Source: Nitrospira sp. LK70
GTDB taxonomy: Bacteria > Nitrospirota > Nitrospiria > Nitrospirales > Nitrospiraceae
DNA length: 64,000 nt
NCBI GenBank assembly: GCA_011090425.1
Contig: PHGD01000005.1
Location: 30,843-94,842 of the forward strand
Direction of reading: 5' to 3'
A program made the translations under genes and the position numbers. Numbering within the stretch: the first letter of the stretch is position 1; every line of letters starts with the position of its first letter. Positions 35,215 to 43,880 of this stretch are shown here, piece after piece. The notes under the pieces are model-generated. The model worked only from the letters and a program-made list of their open reading frames with translations, was not told the origin of the DNA and did not search any database.

Positions 35215-37830
35215 CTATTCTTCCCGTAACCCCTCTACAATCGGTTGCCGTGCCGCCCAGCGGGCAGGAAAGTAGCCCGCCACCAAGGTAGCAATGACGG
35301 CAAGCACCACGGCTTGAATAAGCGCACCAATCGGAAGAATCATCTGGATCGTCCACCCAAAAGACTGCTTATTGATGACCCTAATGAGTAACAGCGAGAG
35401 GAGCCCGCCGCCAATGAGACCTAAGGCAATCCCCACCACACCAAGATAAGCCGCCTCCCAGAGCACGAGCTGTCGAATCTGCTTTTCGCTGCCGCCGATG
35501 GCACGTAGAGTGGCAAACTCCCGGCGACGTTCGAGGACAGAGGTGACCAGCGTATTGACGATCCCGAGCATGGCGATCAGGACAGCGATGGCCTCCAGAA
35601 CGTAGGTCAGCAGAAATGTGCGATCGAAGATGTCGAGAATTTCTTGCCGTAACTCACTGTTACTGATCACAAGCGGAGGAAGCCCTCCTCCGGCTTCGCC
35701 GCCCAGCTGTTCCATGATCCTTGCTCTCACACGATCGAGACTTGATCCGGCGCGCAAATACACGGGGAATACCGAGACCAAATCATCGTGCCACAGCGAC
35801 TGGTAGAGTGCCCGATCCATGAGAAGCTTGCCCCCGTCCGTCGAATAGTCATAGAACACGGCGACGATCGGGAAGCGCGCGGGACCACTGGGCGTCAGAA
35901 TTTCGAGTGTCGATCCCTCCTCCACGTCGAGCCGATTAGCCAAGATCTCCGAAACGAGGAGGCCATGGATATCAGCCGCGCGTCTGAGCTGTTCCGAAGA
36001 ATCCCCCCTGCGCACGAGATACCGACTCCATTGGGCATGCAATCGCAGATCCCGTGATACGACAGTCACTTGCTGACCCTTCACCGACACCCGTACGTCG
36101 CGATAGCTATCGACCGCCGCCACGTCAGGGATGGAAGCCAGGACGTTCGACCACGTCGGCGGGAGACTTCGACCGACGCTTCCGACCTCCGTGCCTCGCA
36201 ACCACATCGAGGGTGCCACGACCAAATCGGCCATGACGGTATCGGTGACCCAGAGGTCGACCGTATGACGAAAACTTCGCACCATTACAAGCACGCCGAT
36301 CATAATCGCCAGTCCCACCATCAATGCAGAGACGGTGACTCCGTTTCGGCCCGGACTGCGGGAGGCATGCTCGACGGCAATCCCCCTCATGACTCCATGT
36401 ACTCCAAATTCACCTCCCACGTATCGGCGTCGTCCGCGCCATCCAGTGACACAGATTGGGGCCAGACAGGCTAACCCTGCCAACAGCGATAACGTCGCCA
36501 CATAACCAAAGACAGGAACCCCACCTATCGGTCCCGGCAGACTCAAGAGTCCGGTGACAAGGAGCAAGCCCAACCCCATCACGCCAAGCATCCCCACTCG
36601 AAGCTGCCGGCTTGCTTCATAGTCTCCGGGAGCCAATGCCCGGACAGTCGCTGTGCGGCTGGCATCCAGGCTCGGGCCGACGGCACCGATCATGGACACG
36701 ACGCACCCGATCACGATTCCTTCAAGCATAATGCTCCAGAATTGGCCTGCCCAGCGTAGCCCTCCCTCGCCGGCACCGACCGGAACATAGAGATCCGAAA
36801 TAGTTCGGCTGAGCAGAGCCACCAGTTCTTGAGCTAGTGCCACCCCTGCTACGCTCCCGGTGATTCCTCCCAAGAATCCGAATACCCCTCCCTCTATGAG
36901 GAACAGAACCATCACCCGAGACTGAGTCATCCCGATAGCCCGATAGATTCCGATTTCCCGCCTCCTCTGGGCGACGGCAAACGCCATGGTGTTGTAAATC
37001 AGGAACATCCCGACCAACAGACCGACCCAGCTCAATACCGTCAGATTGAGGCGGAAGGCCCGCACCATTTGCTCAACCTGCCTCGTTCGGTTAACCGGCC
37101 GCTCCACCGTCAGATAAGGCGGCAGCACAGTCCGTAGATCCTGTGCCACCTCTTCGACGGTCTTTTTTTCGTCGGTCACGATATCGATTCGATCCACCTT
37201 CCCAACCATCCCGAACGTAATTTGTGCGGCAGCAATGTCCATGACGGCCATGCGTTCCCAGGATGAGGGCCGGTCCGACTCACTTTGAAGAACCCCTGCC
37301 ATCCGACAGGTGAGACGTCTGGGCCCTATCAGAAGATCGACCTGGTCATCGACCGACAGATTCCACTCAGCTGCCAATTTGGCTCCTAGAAACACCGTCT
37401 CGGGCTGGATCATACTCAGCAGCTGACTTTCCTTCGCCGGTTGGTCCAGGCGAAACCCACGTGTATTGGATTCAGCCAAAAGATCCAGACCCACCACCTG
37501 TACCGCTTGGTAGGCTTGCTCTCCCCTCATGCGAACAGCCGTCTGTAGAATCACCGGCGATGCGGTCGTCACGCCGGCGATGGTTCGTACTCGTGTCATG
37601 ACCTGTTCATCAAGCCCGGTCTCACCTCCTGACACTTCGAGGGTGGTTGGACCGGCCACCGTCATGACCGTCTGCTCAAAGGACCGGAGCACGTCGACGT
37701 TGGCGCTCCGCACGGCTACGGAGGCCGACACTCCGAGAGCCACTCCAACAATCGTCAGCAATGTACGTAACGGCCATTGCCGGACATGAGAGATGAGAAG
37801 AAGAAGGAACACCCTTACAAAGGCAGGCAT
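35215..37830 (-). CDS. ABC transporter permease, FtsX/MacB type (two-domain)
   Basis: 871 residues with two FtsX-type halves: an N-terminal helix RTLLTIVGVALGVSASVAV, a large periplasmic loop, then groups of hydrophobic helices near residues 265-345 and again at the C-terminus (VLEAIAVLIAMLGIVNTLVTSVLERRREFATLRAIGG). Such exporters of the LolCE/MacB type move lipoproteins, lipids or peptides out of the inner membrane. The matching ATPase is at 39182-39880, separated by luxR and pyrD. The substrate is unknown. Confidence 0.9.
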   Translation of the reverse strand: MPAFVRVFLLLLISHVRQWPLRTLLTIVGVALGVSASVAVRSANVDVLRSFEQTVMTVAGPTTLEVSGGETGLDEQVMTRVRTIAGVTTASPVILQTAVRMRGEQAYQAVQVVGLDLLAESNTRGFRLDQPAKESQLLSMIQPETVFLGAKLAAEWNLSVDDQVDLLIGPRRLTCRMAGVLQSESDRPSSWERMAVMDIAAAQITFGMVGKVDRIDIVTDEKKTVEEVAQDLRTVLPPYLTVERPVNRTRQVEQMVRAFRLNLTVLSWVGLLVGMFLIYNTMAFAVAQRRREIGIYRAIGMTQSRVMVLFLIEGGVFGFLGGITGSVAGVALAQELVALLSRTISDLYVPVGAGEGGLRWAGQFWSIMLEGIVIGCVVSMIGAVGPSLDASRTATVRALAPGDYEASRQLRVGMLGVMGLGLLLVTGLLSLPGPIGGVPVFGYVATLSLLAGLACLAPICVTGWRGRRRYVGGEFGVHGVMRGIAVEHASRSPGRNGVTVSALMVGLAIMIGVLVMVRSFRHTVDLWVTDTVMADLVVAPSMWLRGTEVGSVGRSLPPTWSNVLASIPDVAAVDSYRDVRVSVKGQQVTVVSRDLRLHAQWSRYLVRRGDSSEQLRRAADIHGLLVSEILANRLDVEEGSTLEILTPSGPARFPIVAVFYDYSTDGGKLLMDRALYQSLWHDDLVSVFPVYLRAGSSLDRVRARIMEQLGGEAGGGLPPLVISNSELRQEILDIFDRTFLLTYVLEAIAVLIAMLGIVNTLVTSVLERRREFATLRAIGGSEKQIRQLVLWEAAYLGVVGIALGLIGGGLLSLLLIRVINKQSFGWTIQMILPIGALIQAVVLAVIATLVAGYFPARWAARQPIVEGLREE

Positions 37831-37915
37831 GTAGCGTGAGAGGGCCTTCCAACTGGAAATGGGCTCATCAGTCCAAGCTGCGTGTTCGCACGCTCGGAAT
37901 ATATCAGTAGTTTCG

Positions 37916-37944
37916 TTTACACATTTTCGGTCTTTTGCTAGACT
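37916..37944 (+). promoter_or_regulatory. putative sigma-70 promoter for the LuxR-type gene
   Basis: TTTACA (37916-37921), 17-base spacer, TAGACT (37939-37944). Predicted RNA start about 20 bases before the ATG, leaving room for GAGGAG. Confidence 0.5.
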
Positions 37945-37974
37945 GAATCATAGTAACTTCCGAGAGGAGAACAC

Positions 37975-38253
37975 ATGGCAAGAAAGAAAAAGACCGGTGC
38001 ACGTCCGCTCCACCGAATGGAACAGCGCTCCAAATCTTCTGTGCATATCACGCCCCGCCAACGCGAGGTCCTCCGATTGGTCGCCTTGGGCCACACGAAT
38101 CGCGAGATCGCCGGATCGCTAGATATCAGCGTCCGGACGGTCGAAGTGCATCGTTTCAACTTGATGCGTCGCCTCGATGTCCGAAACGTCGCCCAACTCC
38201 TGCGTCAGGCCCTACAACACAACTTGTTGCCTCGCAACTTCGGCACTAAATAG
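37975..38253 (+). CDS. LuxR/GerE-type HTH DNA-binding protein
   Basis: 92 residues consisting almost only of a LuxR-type domain: TPRQREVLRLVALGHTNREIAGSLDISVRTVEVHR (partial family pattern) followed by a recognition helix and LLRQAL. No receiver domain, so it is a stand-alone regulator. GAGGAG lies just ahead of the ATG. It is transcribed against the flanking ABC permease and pyrD genes, so it may control either. Confidence 0.9.
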   Translation: MARKKKTGARPLHRMEQRSKSSVHITPRQREVLRLVALGHTNREIAGSLDISVRTVEVHRFNLMRRLDVRNVAQLLRQALQHNLLPRNFGTK

Positions 38254-38255
38254 GT

Positions 38256-39185
38256 TCACAATTCCTGGAGCCGCCCTCGACATTCCAGAATCGACCGATA
38301 CCCTTTTCTTGTCAAAACATCGGTCAATTCCGCTTCCAGTCGGTCGAACAGGCCCAGCCCTTCCTCCACCAACACCGTCCCGATTTGAACCGCTGAAGCT
38401 CCGCAGAGGACATGTTCGAACACATCGATTCCCTCCACAATCCCTCCGGTTCCGATGATCGGGATCTTCCCTCCAAAAAACTTGTAGAAGGCACGGACGT
38501 TCGCCAATGCCACCGGCTTGATCAGTCGCCCACCCAACCCGCCGAACCCTCCTTTCGGTTTAATGACGACGGTTTCCCGTTCCGGATCGACAACCAAACC
38601 GTTGCCCACGGAATTGATCACATTGAGAAAATCGACTCCGCAACGCCCGAGTACCTTCCCCATGGCTTCATGATGTGCCGGATCAAAGTACGGCGGCAGC
38701 TTCACTCCCATCGGAGCCGTGATGAGCCGTCGAACCTTGATGAGCACCCGCTCGGATGTTTCCAAATCATAGCCAATCTGGGGCTTACCTGGAATATTCG
38801 GACAAGATAGATTAACCTCGATGAGATCCGGCTGGGCTGCATCGATCGCTTCCGCGATGGTCGGAAAGTCTTCCTCACTGAGTCCGGCCACGCTGGCGAT
38901 AACCGGCTTTCCGAACCGCTTGAGGTGAGGGATCAGCTCGGCGTAGGCTCTATAGCCGAGGTTGGGAAGGCCCATCGAATTGATCGATCCTCCGGGGAAT
39001 CCGTAATACCTTGGCGTAGGGTTGCCTTGGCGTGACTCCATCGTCATCGACTTCGTGACGATCGCTCCCGCCACGGATTTCCCGAGAGCCTCAAGTTCCT
39101 CCCGTGTGACACAAAGCGCTCCCGACGCATTCATGAAACAGCTGGGAAAGTTCACGCCGGCGATCGTTGTGGAGAGGTCGATCAC
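38256..39185 (-). CDS. pyrD: dihydroorotate dehydrogenase, class 1A type
   Basis: Oxidises dihydroorotate to orotate in pyrimidine synthesis. 309 residues, cytosolic. The catalytic cysteine region reads NLSCPNIPGKPQIGYD, matching the class 1A enzymes of Lactococcus type that use fumarate, not the quinone-linked class 2 or the NAD-linked class 1B (no electron-transfer subunit gene is adjacent). Another family segment is GGSINSMGLPNLG. The start codon is GTG and overlaps the stop of the ABC ATPase gene (GTGA), so the two are translationally coupled. Confidence 0.93.
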   Translation of the reverse strand: MIDLSTTIAGVNFPSCFMNASGALCVTREELEALGKSVAGAIVTKSMTMESRQGNPTPRYYGFPGGSINSMGLPNLGYRAYAELIPHLKRFGKPVIASVAGLSEEDFPTIAEAIDAAQPDLIEVNLSCPNIPGKPQIGYDLETSERVLIKVRRLITAPMGVKLPPYFDPAHHEAMGKVLGRCGVDFLNVINSVGNGLVVDPERETVVIKPKGGFGGLGGRLIKPVALANVRAFYKFFGGKIPIIGTGGIVEGIDVFEHVLCGASAVQIGTVLVEEGLGLFDRLEAELTDVLTRKGYRSILECRGRLQEL

Positions 39186-39880
39186 GGAGTTACCAGTTCG
39201 GTGCTACGTTCAGTGCGTGAAATCAGCTGTCCATCTCGCATAGTCCACACATAGTCGGCGGATTGTGAGGCTTGCACGCTGTGGGTCACCAGCAGCACCG
39301 TCTGCCCTCCAGATGTCGCCAGCTCACGAATGAGCGCCATAATACCTGCTCCTTGATGAGAATCGATATTTCCCGTCGGCTCATCAGCCAACAGGAGACG
39401 GGGGCCATGGGCTAATGCCCGCGCGATCGCGATTCTTTGTTGCTCTCCACCGGATAATTCGGCTGGTCGATGTCCACGCCGGTGACTCATCCCCACCCTG
39501 TCCAACATGTCCTCCACCCGTTTTGCGATCTCCCGCCTATTCTCCCCCCGCAACATCAAGGGTAGCGCAATGTTCTCTTCAGCCGTCAAACCATGAACCA
39601 AATGGAAGGCTTGGAAAACGATCCCGATCGTTTCACGCCTGATCTTCGTCCATTCGTAGCTGGTCAGATTCTTGGTGGATCGTCCATCCAGCACGATTTC
39701 TCCCGCGGTTGGTAGGTCCAAACCGGCCACGAGATTCAACAGGGTACTCTTCCCACAGCCGCTGGGGCCCACGAACGCGCAGAATTCGCCGACTTTGATC
39801 TCTAAACTCACATCGCGCAACGCCGTGACCGTGGCTTCGCCACGCGAATAGGTTTTTGAAAGTTGCCTCAATGTCACCAT
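39182..39880 (-). CDS. ABC transporter ATPase, LolD/MacB type
   Basis: About 232 residues. Walker A VGPSGCGKSTL, signature LSGGEQQRIAIARAL, Walker [10 protein letters not shown] and the histidine switch VTHS are all present. MVTLRQLSKTYSRG is chosen as the start because the longer frame from 40012 adds 44 unconserved residues. It most likely pairs with the permease at 35215-37830, though pyrD and luxR stand between them. Confidence 0.93.
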   Translation of the reverse strand: MVTLRQLSKTYSRGEATVTALRDVSLEIKVGEFCAFVGPSGCGKSTLLNLVAGLDLPTAGEIVLDGRSTKNLTSYEWTKIRRETIGIVFQAFHLVHGLTAEENIALPLMLRGENRREIAKRVEDMLDRVGMSHRRGHRPAELSGGEQQRIAIARALAHGPRLLLADEPTGNIDSHQGAGIMALIRELATSGGQTVLLVTHSVQASQSADYVWTMRDGQLISRTERSTELVTP

Positions 39881-40028
39881 TGACGGCCCGCTCGCTCCGA
39901 CAATTGATCGCCTGGGTACCCGGTCATTCTCCTTCGTATAGCACAATAAATCGGAAGCGGACAACCTTGACATCGGTAGGCTCTTCGCCATAAAGAGGGT
40001 GGGGACAAGCAAGAATTAAGGACTCTCA

Positions 40029-40829
40029 ATGGTCAATCCTGTCACAGAATTGGTCCCACGTCTCGCGCGCCGTGCGATGAGGTTCTTTCTTCCTGTTCAT
40101 TGTTCGAGTTGCAGCTCGCGTCTGAAAGCTGACTCAATCCCGCATTTTTGCTCTGACTGTTGGAGCGCGATTTCACTCATGCCCGAGGCTCGATGCGCCC
40201 GTTGTGACCATCCCTTCCCTTCTTCCATCGCCTCGACCTACAGCCCGCATCATGTCTGCCAACCCTGCGCTGTACGTCCCCCGTCTTATACGAAGGCCTG
40301 GACGCTGTACCCTTACCTGCCTCCGCTCCAACATGCCATCCGCCTCTTTAAGTACCAGGGCAAAGTTTCACTCGCGGCTCCACTTGCCCGCCTCATGATG
40401 GCTCGACTTCCTCCACTCAATACTGTAGATATGATCATGCCGGTGCCCTTGCACATTCAGAGACTCCGTGAGCGAGAATTCAATCAGTCTCTGCTTCTTG
40501 CCGATCACATCGGGCGTCGCCTCGATATTCCCCTGGTATATACCAATTTGATTCGAACCGTTCCTACGCCGCCCCAGACCACATTGTCCCGCAAGAGCCG
40601 TCAAAAAAACCTTCGTCGATCGTTTGCCGTCCGACGCCCCGATGCGATCGCCGATAAGCGCATTCTTCTGATCGACGACGTCTTCACGACCGGCACCACG
40701 GTGAATGAATGTGCAAAAGCCCTGCGTAGAGCTGGATCTGCCGACGTATTCGCCATCACGTTAAGCCGAACCGTGGGTACTGATATCGTCCCCGACCGAA
40801 TCCTGGCTCAGCATCCATACCCCTTTTGA
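40029..40829 (+). CDS. comF: ComF-family phosphoribosyltransferase
   Basis: 266 residues. The N-terminal part carries two CxxC pairs (CSSCSSRL, CARCDHPF) of a zinc domain; the C-terminal half is a type I phosphoribosyltransferase with the PRPP motif ILLIDDVFTTGTTV. ComF supports DNA uptake in naturally competent bacteria and is present also in others. A cinA gene is also in the window, but that does not show competence. The ribosome-binding site AAGGA precedes the ATG. Confidence 0.94.
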   Translation: MVNPVTELVPRLARRAMRFFLPVHCSSCSSRLKADSIPHFCSDCWSAISLMPEARCARCDHPFPSSIASTYSPHHVCQPCAVRPPSYTKAWTLYPYLPPLQHAIRLFKYQGKVSLAAPLARLMMARLPPLNTVDMIMPVPLHIQRLREREFNQSLLLADHIGRRLDIPLVYTNLIRTVPTPPQTTLSRKSRQKNLRRSFAVRRPDAIADKRILLIDDVFTTGTTVNECAKALRRAGSADVFAITLSRTVGTDIVPDRILAQHPYPF

Positions 40830-40849
40830 ACCGTTTGGAGGGAACCCCC

Positions 40850-41191
40850 ATGCCGATTTACGAGTATTCATGTCAGGAATGCCGCAGACGAAGTTCGTTC
40901 CTGATCATGAACCCTCGCCATCCCGGATCGATTGCCTGTCGGCACTGTGGCAGCTCCAAGTTGGAACGTCTTCTGTCGCGATTTGCCGCTCCCAAGTCCG
41001 AAGAAGCTCGCCTCGAATCGCTCTCAGATCCAGCTACCCTCGGAGGGATTGATGAGAATGATCCTCGGAGCGTCGCCCGGCTGATGAAGAAGATGGGGCA
41101 GGAAATGGGAGAGGATGTCGACGATATCGAAGCGATGATGGACCAATCCGAAGACGGTGAGAGAGTAACAGATGGCACTGACGGCTTTTGA
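40850..41191 (+). CDS. FmdB-type zinc ribbon protein
   Basis: 113 residues. It starts MPIYEYSCQECRRR and has CxxC pairs at CQEC and CRHC, the typical FmdB/CxxC_CXXC_SSSS ribbon, followed by an acidic, disordered tail (EDVDDIEAMMDQSEDGE). Function not known; a role as a regulatory protein has been suggested for the family. GGAGGG before ATG 40850 supports this start over the in-frame 40826. Confidence 0.9.
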   Translation: MPIYEYSCQECRRRSSFLIMNPRHPGSIACRHCGSSKLERLLSRFAAPKSEEARLESLSDPATLGGIDENDPRSVARLMKKMGQEMGEDVDDIEAMMDQSEDGERVTDGTDGF

Positions 41192-41296
41192 CATGTACTG
41201 TCATATACTTTCGCTTGACATTCCTGGTGCGGTCTCTAGAATAGCGCAGTACTGGAGGCGATATGGGTGTTCCTCGCTCTAGTCGCAGGTGGAGTG

Positions 41297-41494
41297 ATGA
41301 GCAGGGCTCCGAAGACCGAACTCATGACAGCGACAGAGACCTGTCGTTATCTCAAGATTACTCAACGTACTCTCTACCGCTACCTTCAAAGTCGGCAGAT
41401 TCCCGCCTTCAAGCTGGGAAAGGAATGGCGATTTGTACGTTCGGATCTCGATCAATGGATCCGCGACCGAACCAGAACCGCCGTGAATTCCTAA
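41297..41494 (+). CDS. excisionase/MerR-like helix-turn-helix protein
   Basis: 65 residues: TATETCRYLKITQRTLYRYL, then QIPAFKLGKEWRFVRSDLDQWI, the pattern of the helix_turn_helix_17 family found in excisionases and small regulators. It directly precedes mraZ (15 bases) and is probably co-transcribed with it. ATG at 41324 (MTATETCRYL) is also possible. I cannot tell whether it is a phage-derived excisionase or a chromosomal regulator. Confidence 0.85.
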   Translation: MSRAPKTELMTATETCRYLKITQRTLYRYLQSRQIPAFKLGKEWRFVRSDLDQWIRDRTRTAVNS

Positions 41495-41509
41495 ACACAG
41501 GATATCGCA

Positions 41510-41950
41510 ATGTTTGCCGGTGAATACCTTTGCAAGGTTGATGAGAAAGGACGATTCATCGTCCCCTCACCGATCCGTGAGCAGATCGAGGCCGAGGGCC
41601 AGACGGTCATGTTCCTAAAAGGTCCGGAACAATCTTTGTTGATCTATTCCACGAGAGAATGGGAGAAGGTCCTTGAACGGACCAGGACGTCTCTGGACGA
41701 AGACCAAAGTCGCCTATTCATGCACTTTGTCGTCTCCGAAGCCGGGTCATCGGACATCGATAAAACTGGACGAATCCTGATTCCTGGTCGTTTGCGAAAA
41801 CTGGTTCCGGTCGATGAAGATCAAGAGATCATACTCGTCGGCCTGTATCACCGGATGGAAATTTGGAATCCAAGTGACTGGCGTCGATATATCGCCCGTA
41901 CGGAAGATCGGTATGAGCAGAACATGACTAAAATCATGAACCTCCTCTAG
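41510..41950 (+). CDS. mraZ: MraZ-like transcriptional regulator
   Basis: 146 residues with the two AbrB-like repeats of MraZ: the first around CKVDEKGRFIVPSPIREQI, the second around DIDKTGRILIPGRLRKLV. MraZ normally stands first in the mra/dcw cell-wall cluster, but here no mraW, ftsL or mur gene follows. An AGGA ribosome-binding site is present. It may act on distant sites or be a duplicated regulator. Confidence 0.92.
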   Translation: MFAGEYLCKVDEKGRFIVPSPIREQIEAEGQTVMFLKGPEQSLLIYSTREWEKVLERTRTSLDEDQSRLFMHFVVSEAGSSDIDKTGRILIPGRLRKLVPVDEDQEIILVGLYHRMEIWNPSDWRRYIARTEDRYEQNMTKIMNLL

Positions 41951-42165
41951 CTCGGCTCCATGCCATCAAACCGACGTCGCCGTACCGGCTTCTCTTTGAG
42001 ACTGCGCTCTCCCACAGCAATCCAGCGGATACACAAGCGATCACGGCCAAGCTCAACGACACCCGTGCCCCACAATGGTTCGGCCGTAGCGCCGATGCTC
42101 GCTCCATTGAACTCCAAGCCGGTCGTTCGGAATCCATCCCACCCGCCTATTATCACATCGAGCAT
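41947..42165 (-). CDS. possible small protein opposite the rusA upstream region
   Basis: A 72-residue frame, MLDVIIGGWDGFRTTGLEF..., with a normal-looking residue mix, while the plus-strand frame over the same bases is Arg/Ser/Pro-rich like an antisense shadow. No clear ribosome-binding site is seen. It covers most of the 213 bases between mraZ and rusA. It may be a real small gene or a chance frame. Confidence 0.3.
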   Translation of the reverse strand: MLDVIIGGWDGFRTTGLEFNGASIGATAEPLWGTGVVELGRDRLCIRWIAVGERSLKEKPVRRRRFDGMEPS

Positions 42166-42556
42166 GCTCACGGTTACATTGCCTGTCCCTCCCAGCATCA
42201 ATCATCAATACGCATCGGTGAATGGACGTCGTTTGTTGTCCTCTGCCGGACGTTCGTATAAAACATACGTCGGCCAGCAAGTGTGGCTGGTCGTGGCCCA
42301 GTCTCCTGCTCGATGCTCCTTGCGGGATCGGCTTCAATCTGGACCGCTCGCGCTCACGATCCGCTTCTTTTTTGCCTCCGCCTTACGACGCGACCTCGAT
42401 GGCGGTCTTAAGATCGCCCAAGATGCGGTCTGCGAAGGGCTTGGCTTAAACGACAATCGCATCGTTGAGACCCATCTGTACAAACAGGTCGACAAAGCCG
42501 ACCCTCGCATCGAGCTCTCTCTCTCTTTCCTTCAATCGCCTGATCACTCGGACTGA
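42164..42556 (+). CDS. rusA: RusA-family Holliday junction endonuclease
   Basis: About 130 residues from MLTVTLPVPPSINHQY. The acidic segment RRDLDGGLKIAQDAVCEGLGLNDN matches the Mg-binding aspartates of RusA resolvases, which cut four-way DNA junctions. The longer frame starting at 41960 adds 68 Arg-rich residues with no homology. RusA is usually prophage-derived, so this could mark an old phage remnant beside the excisionase-like gene. Confidence 0.85.
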   Translation: MLTVTLPVPPSINHQYASVNGRRLLSSAGRSYKTYVGQQVWLVVAQSPARCSLRDRLQSGPLALTIRFFFASALRRDLDGGLKIAQDAVCEGLGLNDNRIVETHLYKQVDKADPRIELSLSFLQSPDHSD

Positions 42557-42656
42557 CCACTCAACGTAACCATTACTCAGCTACAGTTATCTGCCCTCGG
42601 TGCCGATACCTCAAAGGAGGTGTTTCTGCAACCTCATTACTTGTCACCGGAGTCCG

Positions 42657-43856
42657 ATGGCGAGAACCCGCGTCTCGGTCCGTGAGCTTCAGATCGGAAT
42701 GTACGTCGCCCATTTGGACCTTTCGTGGTTCCGCTCCCCCTTCCTCCGCCATTCATTTCTGATCGAGCATCCTTCGCAGATTGAAAAATTGGTGCGGGCA
42801 GGAGTGAAGATGGTCGACATCGATCCCGACCACGGAATCGGTTCCCAGTCCCATCAAATATCGGACCCAACGCATTGCGCGACCGTGGCGGCACCTCCTT
42901 TGAGTATAAAGCAACCCAAGCCTTTGGCCCAGCTGAACGAAGAATATGCGCAGGCAACGCTGGCCAAGCAACAGATGGATCAAGCCGTACAAGCCGTTTA
43001 TACGACCATCACCAAGACCGGGACGGTCAACCCTCAGCAGGCAGCCGAAGCGGTTCAAGAGATCACAATCGCGATGAGAACTCTCACCGAATCAGCTCTT
43101 GTCATGGCATTGAGCCAAAACCGGGCGGGCGATTCCACTCTCAGCCGGCATGCGCTGGCCACCTGTACGCTGTCCCTGGTCTTAGGACAGGCATTCCAAT
43201 TCAACCCCCTGGAACTGCAAGAACTTGCAACCGCCGCGCTCTTGCATGACATCGGGCTCCTACAGATCCGGCCTGTCGTTGTCCGCCATGCCCACGCCGC
43301 GGCAGGACTTTCCAAGGCCGACCAACAAGAATTGGAAACCCATCCCCGCCGCGCGGTTCTATTGTTGGAGCGAGAAGGCAGAATTGAAGCTGCCATACTA
43401 CATCTCATCGCGAATCATCATGTCTATCTCGATGACAACGGCTACCCGAAAGAGTCACGAGGACGGTTTACCTGCGACCGTACCCGCATCCTGATGGTCG
43501 TGGATCGATACGATGAATTGATCACTGGATTCGGCGGGACTGCTCCGCTCACTCCGCACCAAACGTTTCAACGTTTGTATCAAGAGGCTCAACAAGGCAA
43601 GCTCGATCAACGAATCTTGTCGTCATTTATTGCGAGAGTCGGTATCTATCCGGTCCATAGTCAGGTGCGGCTGAACACACAAGAATTGGCCATGGTCACG
43701 GAACTTAATCAGGAGAAACTGCATCAACCGGTCGTCACCATTACTCACCAACCCGGAGGTACTGCGTACCTCCCACCGTTGGTCGTAGACCTCGCCCACC
43801 AGACCGACGAACGCCAGGTACGGGCGATTGAAACGATCATCCCAATGGATACTTAA
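42657..43856 (+). CDS. HD-GYP-type cyclic di-GMP phosphodiesterase (DUF3391 + HD-GYP)
   Basis: 399 residues. The N-terminal DUF3391-like part (VRELQIGMYVAHLDLSW) is followed by a HD-GYP domain: LLHDIG (His197-Asp198), HP at 229-230, NHHVYLDDNGYP (His254-His255, GYP 262-264) and VDRYD. The family hydrolyses c-di-GMP to pGpG or GMP. In place of the usual HHE/HHER pattern the motif reads HHVY, so activity is not certain. GGAG five bases before ATG 42657 supports this start; a strong AAGGAGG at 42613 has no suitable codon. Confidence 0.9.
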   Translation: MARTRVSVRELQIGMYVAHLDLSWFRSPFLRHSFLIEHPSQIEKLVRAGVKMVDIDPDHGIGSQSHQISDPTHCATVAAPPLSIKQPKPLAQLNEEYAQATLAKQQMDQAVQAVYTTITKTGTVNPQQAAEAVQEITIAMRTLTESALVMALSQNRAGDSTLSRHALATCTLSLVLGQAFQFNPLELQELATAALLHDIGLLQIRPVVVRHAHAAAGLSKADQQELETHPRRAVLLLEREGRIEAAILHLIANHHVYLDDNGYPKESRGRFTCDRTRILMVVDRYDELITGFGGTAPLTPHQTFQRLYQEAQQGKLDQRILSSFIARVGIYPVHSQVRLNTQELAMVTELNQEKLHQPVVTITHQPGGTAYLPPLVVDLAHQTDERQVRAIETIIPMDT

Positions 43857-43880
43857 GGCAAGAACGGACTGATTGCCATC

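Noticed and set aside
42613..42621. Strong AAGGAGG as the start signal of the HD-GYP gene
   Set aside because: No start codon at the right distance in frame; ATG 42657 has its own GGAG.
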